A DNA stretch of 64,000 nucleotides from an uncultured Clostridia bacterium. GTDB taxonomy: Bacteria > Bacillota > Clostridia > Christensenellales > Borkfalkiaceae. Below, piece by piece: positions 7,618 through 16,159 of the stretch; positions within the stretch are counted from its first letter, which is position 1; the number at the start of each line of letters is the position of its first letter. The stretch lies in the NCBI GenBank assembly GCA_934278995.1, contig CAKQWM010000001.1, positions 124,001 to 188,000 of the forward strand, given 5' to 3'. The notes under the pieces are model-generated. The model saw only the letters and a list, made by a program, of their open reading frames with translations. It was not told where the DNA came from and searched no databases. The translations under genes were made by a program, and so were the position numbers.

Positions 7618-8598
7618 TTAGTCGTCGGACAATTTTGTTTCGCCGTAATGCGAAAAAAATCTTATTGTTTTGCGGTTATTACTTTTACGATGCTTACTCG
7701 GAGAAATCCCGACACATTTTTGAAATTCATACGACAAAATTTCGCGCGAACCGAAACCGCATTGTTTTGCAATTTCCGAAACGCCGAGGTTTGTCTGTTC
7801 CAGAAGGTGTTTTGCCTGCATAACTCGCTTTTCAGTTATGACTTCGTGAATGGTTTTGCCGTATTGCAGTTTGAAAAGTTTTTGAAGATAAACCGAAGAA
7901 ATACCCACGGCTTTGGAAATTTCGCCTACGGTAATTTTGCCCAGAAAGTGGGTATTGATATACATCATTGCCGAATCGACGTAAATTATGCCCGTTTTTT
8001 TGTGAGTTTCGGGAGAAACGCAACGGGACATATCCAAAAAAAGTTTATTCGTAAGAAGCGCCGTGTACAAATTTTTTTCTTCGGCTGATTTATCTTCCGA
8101 CATCTGGCGTATAAACTCTTTCATGGCGGAAAGCACGTTATGGTCGTCAACGAAAACGTAATAATCTCTGTCTTTCTTGACTATTCGTTTTAATTCCGAG
8201 CAGGAAGCGAAAAGTTTTTCAAGCGGTAAAGAAAACAGTTTTGCCGACGGCGGAAGAGAATTTCCGTTTCTCGTCGAATTGCTCAAAGGAATAAACTCGA
8301 GATTAAGTATTTTCGTCGTTTGCGCAAGATTTGCTATTTTATGATAATATCCGTTATTTACGAGAATAAAGCAGTTTTGATTGATCGTTACGAAATAATT
8401 TTTGTCGTCCTTTTCGTCGTATTTATATACGAAGTCGAATTGCCCGTGTACGCAATACATTATCTCTATCTGCGGATGAGTATGGTATTCCATAGTAAAA
8501 TCGGACGAAAAAGTTTCCTCGTACCAGTTTTCGAGGGAAAGAGGCTCTCTCACCGCATCGATAAGCCTCGGAAATTGTTTTTTTACAGGAATTTGCAT
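7618..8598 (-). CDS. AraC-family transcriptional regulator
   Basis: An approximately 326-residue regulator with an N-terminal cupin-like ligand domain (YHTHPQIEIMYCVHGQFDFVY near the start). It ends in a 100-residue AraC double helix-turn-helix domain (ITVGEISKAVGISSVYLQKLF, then LGVSEIAKQCGFGSREILSYEF). The start is placed at the ATG at 8598 because AGGAC precedes it at good spacing; a frame-open start exists 36 bp upstream. It is transcribed away from the arabinosidase/ABC operon and shares its promoter region, so local control of that operon is likely, with an arabino-oligosaccharide or similar sugar as effector. Confidence 0.88.
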   Translation of the reverse strand: MQIPVKKQFPRLIDAVREPLSLENWYEETFSSDFTMEYHTHPQIEIMYCVHGQFDFVYKYDEKDDKNYFVTINQNCFILVNNGYYHKIANLAQTTKILNLEFIPLSNSTRNGNSLPPSAKLFSLPLEKLFASCSELKRIVKKDRDYYVFVDDHNVLSAMKEFIRQMSEDKSAEEKNLYTALLTNKLFLDMSRCVSPETHKKTGIIYVDSAMMYINTHFLGKITVGEISKAVGISSVYLQKLFKLQYGKTIHEVITEKRVMQAKHLLEQTNLGVSEIAKQCGFGSREILSYEFQKCVGISPSKHRKSNNRKTIRFFSHYGETKLSDD

Positions 8599-8707
8599 GT
8601 TTGTCCTATTAGGGCGTACGGTAAATAACCGCATTTAACGCCCGTTTTTTTTAAAAAATCGCGCTGTTTGAAAATGTTGAAAAAGAGAAATGCGATTTTT
8701 CGTTATC

Positions 8708-8736
8708 ATTTTAGCATACTTGCGACGTAAGGTCAA
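8708..8736 (-). promoter_or_regulatory. Promoter of the AraC-type gene
   Basis: On the minus strand TTGACC (8731-8736) and TAAAAT (8708-8713) are 17 bp apart, with an extended TGC before the -10. The transcript starts near 8701, about 100 nt before the regulator's start. Confidence 0.75.
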
Positions 8737-8804
8737 GTATTGTCATATTTGTTTCTTTTTTTTTACGTTAAAGCGGAAAAACGAAACAAGATTTAAAAAA
8801 AGTA

Positions 8805-8834
8805 TTGAAATCGTATTTTTCGTATTGTTACAAT
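8805..8834 (+). promoter_or_regulatory. Promoter of the glycan-use operon
   Basis: TTGAAA (8805-8810) and TACAAT (8829-8834) are 18 bp apart. The predicted leader is about 160 nt long. The rest of the 8641-9001 gap holds the divergent promoter and an operator-like inverted repeat; nothing else was seen. Confidence 0.6.
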
Positions 8835-8939
8835 TAAAGCAGACGGAGCGCAGATTAAAAGACTGAAAAATTCTGTATTTCGCGCAAAATCACAAAATAA
8901 TAAAACCGAAAGCCGATTTTTCGGAAGAACAAGATATCC

Positions 8940-8961
8940 TTGTTTGCGTTTGCGCAAACAA
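8940..8961 (+). promoter_or_regulatory. Operator-like inverted repeat in the operon leader
   Basis: TTGTTTGCG (8940-8948) and CGCAAACAA (8953-8961) form a perfect 9-bp inverted repeat with a 4-bp centre, 40 bp before the first glycosidase gene. The TTTGCGCAAA core resembles LacI-family operators or a hairpin in the mRNA leader. AraC-type regulators usually bind direct repeats, so a second regulator may act here. Confidence 0.5.
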
Positions 8962-9001
8962 ACGCAAATTACCTTTAAATATAAACAGAGGAAAGTGGAA
9001 A

Positions 9002-10147
9002 ATGAAAAAACGAATAACCGCGTCGGTGATTGCCTTCGTTTTACTGTTCGTCGTTTTTGCGGGTTGCCGTAAAACGCCTGAGGAAGACAATAAAAAAGAA
9101 TTTCCCGCAGCAAAAAACAATAATTATATAAATCCCGTTTTTCCGCTCGTGAACGGAGAAAAGAAAAACACATATACGGCAGACCCGTACGTGGTGAGAG
9201 ACGACGACGGCGCGTATTACATGTATTGTACTCAAAGCGACGTATATACGCCGACCATAGCTTTTAAAAGAGGTCCTGTTTTCAAATCCTACGACATGCA
9301 CGGCTGGGAATACGTTTCCGACGTATTTGCAAATTATTCGCCGTCATGGGGAACGCAGGGCGCGGGTGTATGGGCTCCGACCGTTGTTAAGGTCGGTGAC
9401 AAGTGGAATTTTTACTATTCGCTTTCGACCGGCGGCGACGATAACCCCGGTATAGGGGTAGCAACCTCTCCTACTCCTTACGGACCGTGGACGCATTACG
9501 GAAAACTGTTTTTAAGTAAAGAAATCGGAGTTATAAACTCGATCGATCCGCACGTTTTTTACGACGACGGCAAATTGTATATGGTTTTCGGCAGTTTTGG
9601 CGGACTGATAACGTTGATAGAACTTACCTCCGACGGATTGGGACTGCAAAACGGTCTTGAATATCAAAAGGAAAATAAAATCGCGCTCGGCGGTTACGAA
9701 GTATATGAACTTAATAATTACGAAGCGAGTCTTATAATCAAAAAAGACGGCTGGTATTACTTACTTCTTTCCACAGGCTCCTGTTTAAGCGGTAAAAATT
9801 CCACGTACCACGTCGTATGCGCAAAATCCCGAAATTTAGCAGGACCATATCTTGATTCCAAAGGCAGAGATATGTTCGGTCCTAACCGAGGCGATACGGT
9901 CGTTGCTCCGTCGATGAGCGGTGTTATGGGACCCGGACATTGCGCGGCGGCAATGGACGACAACGGCGAGTACTGGCTTATATATCACGGTTACGATACT
10001 ACCTCGCCTAAAGACGCAAGGGTGTTATACCTCGACAAACTTTTATGGGACGAAGAAACGGGAATGCCTTACGTGGAAAACAGAAAGGCGAGTAACGGCG
10101 TGGAAAAACCCGGGCCGTATATAAATTCTCTCGAAAAAGGTGTATGA
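9002..10147 (+). CDS. GH43 lipoprotein, probable endo-arabinanase or arabinofuranosidase
   Basis: A 381-residue lipoprotein with a signal peptide ending in lipobox VFAGC (Cys22). The five-bladed GH43 propeller shows the catalytic pattern: base Asp61 (TADPYVVRD), pKa-modulating Asp181 (NSIDPHVFYDDG) and acid Glu240 (NNYEASLI). The GVWAPTVVKVGDKWNFYYS strand is typical of arabinan-acting GH43 enzymes. It would be tethered outside the membrane and cut glycans before import. It is the first gene of the operon and has a paralogue immediately after it. The precise specificity (endo-arabinanase versus exo-arabinosidase) is not settled. Confidence 0.85.
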   Translation: MKKRITASVIAFVLLFVVFAGCRKTPEEDNKKEFPAAKNNNYINPVFPLVNGEKKNTYTADPYVVRDDDGAYYMYCTQSDVYTPTIAFKRGPVFKSYDMHGWEYVSDVFANYSPSWGTQGAGVWAPTVVKVGDKWNFYYSLSTGGDDNPGIGVATSPTPYGPWTHYGKLFLSKEIGVINSIDPHVFYDDGKLYMVFGSFGGLITLIELTSDGLGLQNGLEYQKENKIALGGYEVYELNNYEASLIIKKDGWYYLLLSTGSCLSGKNSTYHVVCAKSRNLAGPYLDSKGRDMFGPNRGDTVVAPSMSGVMGPGHCAAAMDDNGEYWLIYHGYDTTSPKDARVLYLDKLLWDEETGMPYVENRKASNGVEKPGPYINSLEKGV

Positions 10148-10148
10148 T

Positions 10149-11327
10149 ATGAAAAAGAGAATTCTCGTTATATTTGTAACGATAGTCCTTATTTTCTCGT
10201 GGGCGTGTTCGCCCGGGGCGGGTAATTTTTCTACCGGCGGCGGAAAAATAGACGACGAACCGCCCGTGGAAAGAGAATATACTAAGGTAACTTACAAAAA
10301 TCCGCTCAGATTTTACAAACAAGACGGCTCAGAGTATTTCGTGACGGTAGCGGATCCCGATATTTTAAGAGACGACGACAGCGGTTACTTTTATATGTAC
10401 TGCACTAATACGCAGTGCGAGATGGGAGATAAAGGAATGATGTATGACAGAGGGCCCGTTTTTCGCAGTGAAAACCTCGTTGACTGGACTTGGGCAGGAA
10501 GCGTTTTCGACGGGCATCCCGACGCTCTTAAGTGGCACGATAAAAACGCCGGAGTCTGGGCGCCGTCGGTTATAAAAGTCGGAAACAATTACAATTATTA
10601 TTATTCATTATCGCTTTGGGGAGACTCTAATCCCGGCATAGGGGTTGCAACCTCTCCCACTCCTTACGGACCGTGGACGCATTACGGAAAACTTTTGGAT
10701 CAACAAATGACGGGAGTAAGAAACGGTATAGATCCGCAACCGTTTTACGAAGGAGATAGTCTCTATCTTATATGGGGAAGTTTTTTCGGTATTGCCTGCA
10801 CTCTTCTGACGGACGACGGTACGGAACTGTTTTACGCCGATCGAGTAAAAGAGCATATAACCTATCTGGTAGAAGATAACACGACGGACGGAATGAACGT
10901 CGATATAAACTACGAAGGAAGTTACGTTATCAAACGTAACGGAAAATATTATTACTTCGGTTCGCAAGGGACGTGCCTTGCTTCGACCAAATCAACTTAT
11001 CGGGTAAGAGTCGGCGTTGCGGATAAATTTCCCGATAAATTCGCCACTATAGACGGAATAACGCTTGATAACGAACCTTACGGACACGAAGTGGTTTCCC
11101 CGAGCGATAAAGTAGTTGGAGTGGGACACAATACCGTAGTACGGGATTTTGCCGGTGATTACTGGCTGTTTTATCACGGTTACGATATAAACGGCGTTAA
11201 CCCGAGCGAACGTATTGCCTTTATGGATAAATTATTGTGGGACAAAAACGATCTGCCTTACGTTGAGGGGCGTGTCGCGTCTGTCGGAGAGGAAAAAACA
11301 GGTCCCACCGTTGTAAAATTCAAATAA
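10149..11327 (+). CDS. Second GH43 lipoprotein, paralogue of the preceding gene
   Basis: A 392-residue lipoprotein with lipobox SWAC (Cys20). The GH43 triad is visible: Asp69 (VADPDILRDD), Asp195 (NGIDPQPF) and Glu256 (NYEGSYVI). It shares the unusual run PGIGVATSPTPYGPWTHYGKL with its upstream neighbour, so the pair arose by tandem duplication. The ATG at 10149 is chosen because AAAAGG precedes it by 8 bp; a GTG at 10140 overlaps the previous stop. It is probably an extracellular arabinan-degrading enzyme with complementary specificity. Confidence 0.85.
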   Translation: MKKRILVIFVTIVLIFSWACSPGAGNFSTGGGKIDDEPPVEREYTKVTYKNPLRFYKQDGSEYFVTVADPDILRDDDSGYFYMYCTNTQCEMGDKGMMYDRGPVFRSENLVDWTWAGSVFDGHPDALKWHDKNAGVWAPSVIKVGNNYNYYYSLSLWGDSNPGIGVATSPTPYGPWTHYGKLLDQQMTGVRNGIDPQPFYEGDSLYLIWGSFFGIACTLLTDDGTELFYADRVKEHITYLVEDNTTDGMNVDINYEGSYVIKRNGKYYYFGSQGTCLASTKSTYRVRVGVADKFPDKFATIDGITLDNEPYGHEVVSPSDKVVGVGHNTVVRDFAGDYWLFYHGYDINGVNPSERIAFMDKLLWDKNDLPYVEGRVASVGEEKTGPTVVKFK

Positions 11328-11351
11328 AAAAACGATACGGAGGTATTTTTG

Positions 11352-12848
11352 ATGAAAAAGTTGTTGGTTACGTTATTGTCGTTCACGATGATTTTTACAG
11401 CCATGGCGTTCGGCGCCTGCGCGAAAACGCCCGATGACGACAATCTTTTAGAGGGTGACGGCGATATTGTCCGCGACGAAAGCGGAAACATAATTTACGA
11501 CAACGTAAAACTTAAAATGTGGAGCGTTACGACGGGCGACGATGCAAACACTCAGGACGGGATAATCGCGCGGTTTAACGAAATGTATAAGGGCATGATC
11601 AACGTGGAGGTTACTCACACTTCGCGTTACGATCTGGAAACGCTGTTATCAAATACCATGCAATTCGATCAGGAAAACGCGCCCGACGTGCTGTTCAATC
11701 ACGGTTCGCGTACCACCGAATACAACGACAACGGTTGGCTTAACGAAGTGGACTTCTTTTTTGAAAAAAGCGGAGCGCTTTACGACAAAGCCGATTTCGT
11801 TCCGTCCTTGTTAGAATCTGTAACGGTAAAAGGTAAAGCGTACGGCGTTCCCATCGACTGCCATTCGGCAATCGTGTGCGTAAGAAAAGACATTCTGGAA
11901 AAAAACAATCTTAAAATACCTGCAAATTATCACGAACTCGTAGAAGTTTGTGAAAAAGCAACTCAACTTGCCGAGAAAAACAATCTGTGGATTCGCGGCG
12001 AAAATTCCTCGGGATTTTCTTCTCATGAATGGCGTAAAGCCTCAACGGCGGAAGCCTATACGGCGTTCCCGATTTCCTTCGGAGATATGTGGGTGCATGA
12101 ATTTGTCGATTATACCGCCGCAGTACAAAACGGAGGTTCGATAGTTGACTCTGATGGTATGCCTGCCTGGAATACCGAAGAAACGGCAAACGGTATTCGT
12201 GTTTTGCGCGACTGGATTTTCCCGTCCGCAACTTCAACCAACAAAGCGGCGTTATCCAAAGATTACGGTTCATCTTACGACGTAGGCGACGCTCCTTTCA
12301 ACAAAGGCGATTGTATCTTTAAACTTCAGGGACCTTGGGCGTGGCAGAAGGAAATTCAGACTTTTGACGCCTTACTTAACAAAGACGGCGGTTCTTCTAA
12401 TATTACGACCATATCGTTATCCAACCTTTTTGCAAAAGATCACACTAAGGAATACGCAAGCAAAATCAAGGGAGAGGGACACGCGATAACATTGCTTAAA
12501 ACGGTAAAAAGTTACACGAAAGCGTGCGCCGCTACTTTGTTTATGGAATACATGTCTTTAAACGGCGGTATCGAATGGGCAAAACGCGGGCATTTACCGG
12601 CGGTCCGCTCGGTATCGGTTGCTACTGAATATAAAAAAGATCCCGCTTACGATGCTTACGTAAAAAATTGGGGAACGCCCGAAGATTACGTAGTAGTTCC
12701 TCCGACGAAATATTATTCCTATGTGGATAGTTATTTTAAAGGCAGCGTACAAAAAGCCATATCTTCCGCGCATAAGGACGAGGATATAAAAGGCATTTTA
12801 AACAAGGAATACAGTGACTGTATCGATTACATTCAACTTTATAAATAA
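11352..12848 (+). CDS. ABC sugar transporter substrate-binding lipoprotein
   Basis: A 498-residue family-1 type extracellular solute-binding protein. The signal peptide ends in lipobox FGAC, followed by an acidic linker. The core motifs LKMWSVTTGDD, IIARFNEMYKGMINVEV and EMTxxGAWAW-like KLQGPWAWQKE match oligosaccharide binding proteins. The start at the ATG (11352) follows a GGAGG site. It should deliver arabino- or galacto-oligosaccharides to the two permeases encoded next. An MsmK-type ATPase follows them. Confidence 0.9.
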   Translation: MKKLLVTLLSFTMIFTAMAFGACAKTPDDDNLLEGDGDIVRDESGNIIYDNVKLKMWSVTTGDDANTQDGIIARFNEMYKGMINVEVTHTSRYDLETLLSNTMQFDQENAPDVLFNHGSRTTEYNDNGWLNEVDFFFEKSGALYDKADFVPSLLESVTVKGKAYGVPIDCHSAIVCVRKDILEKNNLKIPANYHELVEVCEKATQLAEKNNLWIRGENSSGFSSHEWRKASTAEAYTAFPISFGDMWVHEFVDYTAAVQNGGSIVDSDGMPAWNTEETANGIRVLRDWIFPSATSTNKAALSKDYGSSYDVGDAPFNKGDCIFKLQGPWAWQKEIQTFDALLNKDGGSSNITTISLSNLFAKDHTKEYASKIKGEGHAITLLKTVKSYTKACAATLFMEYMSLNGGIEWAKRGHLPAVRSVSVATEYKKDPAYDAYVKNWGTPEDYVVVPPTKYYSYVDSYFKGSVQKAISSAHKDEDIKGILNKEYSDCIDYIQLYK

Positions 12849-12881
12849 TCCGTTACGACCCGATATAGGGCAGTGGAAACA

Positions 12882-13865
12882 ATGAAAACAGAAAAACTCG
12901 TAGATATCAGAGAATACGCCGAGCAGAAAGAAAGGCGAAAAAGTAAAATAAGAAAAGTTGTGTCGGTAGGCGGATTTTTAGGGCCATACACGATAAGTTT
13001 TCTTATGTTTTTCGTCTTTCCTCTCGTTTTCGGTATAGTAATGTCGTTTTCAAAGTTTTCGTCGAAGTCTTTTTTACCCGAAAGTTTCGGGACTTTGGAA
13101 AATTATAAAGTTTTATTCGGAAATACCGCTATTTCGCGTGATTTCCGGAACTCTGTCAAAACGACGATAAAATTTTGCCTGTGTATAGTACCACTTTCCA
13201 TTCTGATACCGTTGGGGCTTGCTTTACTTATAAACCTTAAACCGCCGGGATACAAATTTTTCCGCGCGGCGATATACGTTCCGGGAATTTTCCCGCTTAC
13301 GGCGACGGGGCTTATACTTATGAGGCTTTTCGACTCTCATTACGGCTGGATAAATTCGGTGTTTAATTTAACGACCGATTGGTTCGGCGAAGTGGGAAGT
13401 TGTTGGTTTATGATAGGGTTTTTCTGTATCTGGTGCGGTATAGGAGGAAACTTCATAATTTTCTGCGCAGGACTTGAAAACGTAGATAAATCTCTTTACG
13501 AAGCGGCTGACGTTGACGGTTGTTCGCCATGGAAAAAGTTCTTGCACGTAACTCTTCCCGGTATTCGTCCGCAAATCTTTCTTACCCTTTTTACGACGCT
13601 TATAGGTTATATGAACGTTTACGGGCAGATTTACATTTTGGGAAGCAACAATCCGGATCTTAACAAAATGAAGTCGGCGGTATATAGGATACAGGATCTT
13701 TTGGCAGGATCCAACCCGCGCGCTTTCGGTTACGCGGCGGCAATGGGTATATGCCTCGGTATAATCATCATAGCGATTTCCGCCGTGCAACTTATTACAG
13801 ATAAAGAAAAAAGAGGAGGCAACAAACGTGTCACGCAGTTTGCAAAGTGGAAAGAAAGCAAGTAA
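12882..13865 (+). CDS. ABC sugar permease, MalF/UgpA type
   Basis: A 327-residue permease with an N-terminal cytoplasmic segment and six predicted membrane helices. It carries the EAA loop EAADVDGCSPWKKFLHVTLPGI that docks the ATPase. The start is uncertain: a GTG at 12873 is in frame, but the AGGG site fits the ATG at 12882 better. It overlaps the second permease by 38 bp. Together they form the membrane channel of the sugar importer. Confidence 0.9.
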   Translation: MKTEKLVDIREYAEQKERRKSKIRKVVSVGGFLGPYTISFLMFFVFPLVFGIVMSFSKFSSKSFLPESFGTLENYKVLFGNTAISRDFRNSVKTTIKFCLCIVPLSILIPLGLALLINLKPPGYKFFRAAIYVPGIFPLTATGLILMRLFDSHYGWINSVFNLTTDWFGEVGSCWFMIGFFCIWCGIGGNFIIFCAGLENVDKSLYEAADVDGCSPWKKFLHVTLPGIRPQIFLTLFTTLIGYMNVYGQIYILGSNNPDLNKMKSAVYRIQDLLAGSNPRAFGYAAAMGICLGIIIIAISAVQLITDKEKRGGNKRVTQFAKWKESK

Positions 13866-14721
13866 AGCAGTTGCCTTCGCAATACTTTTTGTCGTTGCCG
13901 TTCTTATGCTTTTGCCTCTTGTCTGGGGCGTAGCGGGATCTTTCAGAAAAAGCAGCGATATTTATTCGAATCCCGAAAAGTTTTTTCCGTCCGGATGGGA
14001 CGCCTTTACTTTTGACGGTTATAAAGAGTTGTTTTCCAAAACCAAACTCGAACCGAGCCATGCGAACGAGTGGTATCCTATATGGAACTGGCTTGTTAAT
14101 TCTTTGATAGTTGCCATAGGAGGAACTTTATGTTACCTCGTTATTGCGTCGCTTGCGGCATACGCCTTTGTTTTTCTCGATTTTAAATACGCAAACAAAA
14201 TATTCTATTTTTTGATTTGCACAATGACTATTCCCGGGATAGTTTCCACAACGCCTCAACTTATAAACATGAATATTTTAGGCGTTTATAAATCGCTCCT
14301 CGGTTTGATAATTCCGGGCTTCGGCGGAGTTTACGGCGTGTTTTTGATAAGACAGTTCTTTTTGGGCATTCCCAAAGACCTTGTCGAAAACGCTCGTATG
14401 GACGGAGCAAGTAATTTTGAAATTTTCATAAAAGTCGTGCTTCCTCTCGGTAAATCCGCTTTATTCGTTCAAGGACTTTTCGGATTTATGGGTGCGTGGA
14501 ACGACGTGCAGTGGGCGCAACTTATTATAGGAAACGCGCCGAGAAGCACCTGGACGCTTGCATACGGTTTAAAAGTAATTTCCGATCAATGCGAAGCCTA
14601 CGAATCCATAACGCTTTCGCTTGCAAGCGCGGTTATCGCAATGATTCCGATATTCGTCGTTTATCTGATTGCACAGAACAAAATTATCGAAGGCGTTGCC
14701 TCTACGGGCATTAAACGTTAA
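13828..14721 (+). CDS. ABC sugar permease, MalG type
   Basis: A 297-residue six-helix permease beginning with GTG after an AGGAGG site that lies inside the upstream gene. The EAA loop is ENARMDGASNFEIFIKVVLPL. It pairs with the preceding MalF-type permease. The predicted substrate follows the operon's glycosidases: arabino-oligosaccharides or a related plant glycan fragment. Confidence 0.9.
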   Translation: MSRSLQSGKKASKAVAFAILFVVAVLMLLPLVWGVAGSFRKSSDIYSNPEKFFPSGWDAFTFDGYKELFSKTKLEPSHANEWYPIWNWLVNSLIVAIGGTLCYLVIASLAAYAFVFLDFKYANKIFYFLICTMTIPGIVSTTPQLINMNILGVYKSLLGLIIPGFGGVYGVFLIRQFFLGIPKDLVENARMDGASNFEIFIKVVLPLGKSALFVQGLFGFMGAWNDVQWAQLIIGNAPRSTWTLAYGLKVISDQCEAYESITLSLASAVIAMIPIFVVYLIAQNKIIEGVASTGIKR

Positions 14722-14731
14722 GGATGAAAAC

Positions 14732-16144
14732 ATGAATCTCGTTACAGAAAAAGAAGCAGAAAAAATTTTAAAAGATAACGATAACAGGCTTATAGACGAC
14801 TCTTTGACGTCTTTCCTGTCTTTAAAAAACGTCAACAAGATTTATCCCAACGGCGTTCATGCGGTATATGATTTTAATCTCGACGTACAAAAACACGATT
14901 TCGTGGCGTTAGTAGGTCCGTCCGGTTGCGGTAAGTCCACGACGCTCAGAATGATTGCCGGTCTGGAAGAAATTTCAAGCGGCGCTTTGTATATCGACAA
15001 AGCGTACAGTAATTACCTTCAAAGTAAAGATCGTGACATAGCTATGGTTTTCCAAAGTTATGCGCTATATCCGCAAATGAGCGTTTACGACAACATAGCG
15101 TTCGGTTTAAAAATAAGAAAACTTCCCGAAGCGGAAATAAAAGAAAGAGTGTTTCGGGCGGCGGAAATTTTGGACCTCGGCGATTATCTCGACCGCAAAC
15201 CGAAAGAACTTTCCGGTGGACAGATGCAAAGGGTTGCCTTAGGGAGGGCAATCGTCCGTCAGGCAAACTTGTTTTTGATGGACGAGCCTTTATCCAACCT
15301 CGATGCCAAGTTAAGGGTGCAGATGCGCTCCGAAATCATACGTATTCATAAAGAAGTCGGAGCAACCACCGTTTACGTCACGCACGACCAGACCGAAGCC
15401 ATGACCATGGCAAACTTAATAGTCGTTATGAACAAGGGCTTTATTCAGCAGGTAGGAAAAGCAATCGACGTATATAATCATCCGAACAATCTTTTCGTCG
15501 CAACCTTTATAGGAAGCCCGGCAATGAATATACTCGACGCCGACTATAACGGAGGAGTGTTGACTTTTAAGGGCGGGTTTGAAATAAATCTCGGCGAAAA
15601 TTTCGACGCACGATATAACTCATTTATCGAGGCTAAAATCAAAGAGATAAAAGAAAGTCTCAATAACCTCGACGAACTCAGCGACGAAACGCTTGCGCGA
15701 ATGAACTCCTCGCAAATTTACAAAAAAGAGGAAAAGAAAAACGCGCAGCAGCAATCTTTTTTCAAAAGGTTGTTCTCTAAAAAAGCAAGCGAAAAAGAAG
15801 AAAAAGAAAGGCATCGCAATCAACTTAAAGAAACTTTGGAATCGCTTTTACGCCACTACGAAAACATCGGAGATAAAAAAACGGTAAAGGTAGGTATCCG
15901 TCCCGAACATGCGTATCTTACCACCGATAAACGCGACGTAAAAACAAGATCCGACGTAATTACCGCAAACTTGACGCTCGTAGAACTTTTAGGCAGCGAA
16001 AACATCTTGCATCTGGATCTTTTCGATACCGATTTTCAGGTAAAAACGTCACAGTCAGAGTATGATACTGAACAAATAAACCTCGTGTTCGACGTCGAAA
16101 AATTACACGTATTCGACGTTAAAAGCGGGCTTAAAATAAATTAA
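14732..16144 (+). CDS. MsmK/UgpC-type ABC ATPase with a charged insertion
   Basis: A 470-residue ATPase energising the upstream sugar importer. The ATG at 14732 follows AAGGA. Motifs are GPSGCGKST (Walker A, about residue 68), LSGGQMQR, FLMDEPLSNLDAK (Walker B) and the switch histidine in VTHDQTEAMTMA. A TOBE-type C-terminal region ends with VGIRPEHAYL and later strands. Between about residues 290 and 370 there is a highly charged coiled-coil-like insertion rich in Lys/Glu. It splits the TOBE region and makes the protein about 100 residues longer than usual MsmK proteins. Its N-terminal codons contain a near copy of the dispersed motif (14785-14795). Confidence 0.9.
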   Translation: MNLVTEKEAEKILKDNDNRLIDDSLTSFLSLKNVNKIYPNGVHAVYDFNLDVQKHDFVALVGPSGCGKSTTLRMIAGLEEISSGALYIDKAYSNYLQSKDRDIAMVFQSYALYPQMSVYDNIAFGLKIRKLPEAEIKERVFRAAEILDLGDYLDRKPKELSGGQMQRVALGRAIVRQANLFLMDEPLSNLDAKLRVQMRSEIIRIHKEVGATTVYVTHDQTEAMTMANLIVVMNKGFIQQVGKAIDVYNHPNNLFVATFIGSPAMNILDADYNGGVLTFKGGFEINLGENFDARYNSFIEAKIKEIKESLNNLDELSDETLARMNSSQIYKKEEKKNAQQQSFFKRLFSKKASEKEEKERHRNQLKETLESLLRHYENIGDKKTVKVGIRPEHAYLTTDKRDVKTRSDVITANLTLVELLGSENILHLDLFDTDFQVKTSQSEYDTEQINLVFDVEKLHVFDVKSGLKIN

Positions 16145-16159
16145 AAACAGGAGGAAAAT

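Noticed and set aside
7615..8088. A 157-codon plus-strand frame opposite the AraC gene
   Set aside because: It is an antisense shadow of the helix-turn-helix domain; Phe/Arg/Asn bias and no ribosome site.
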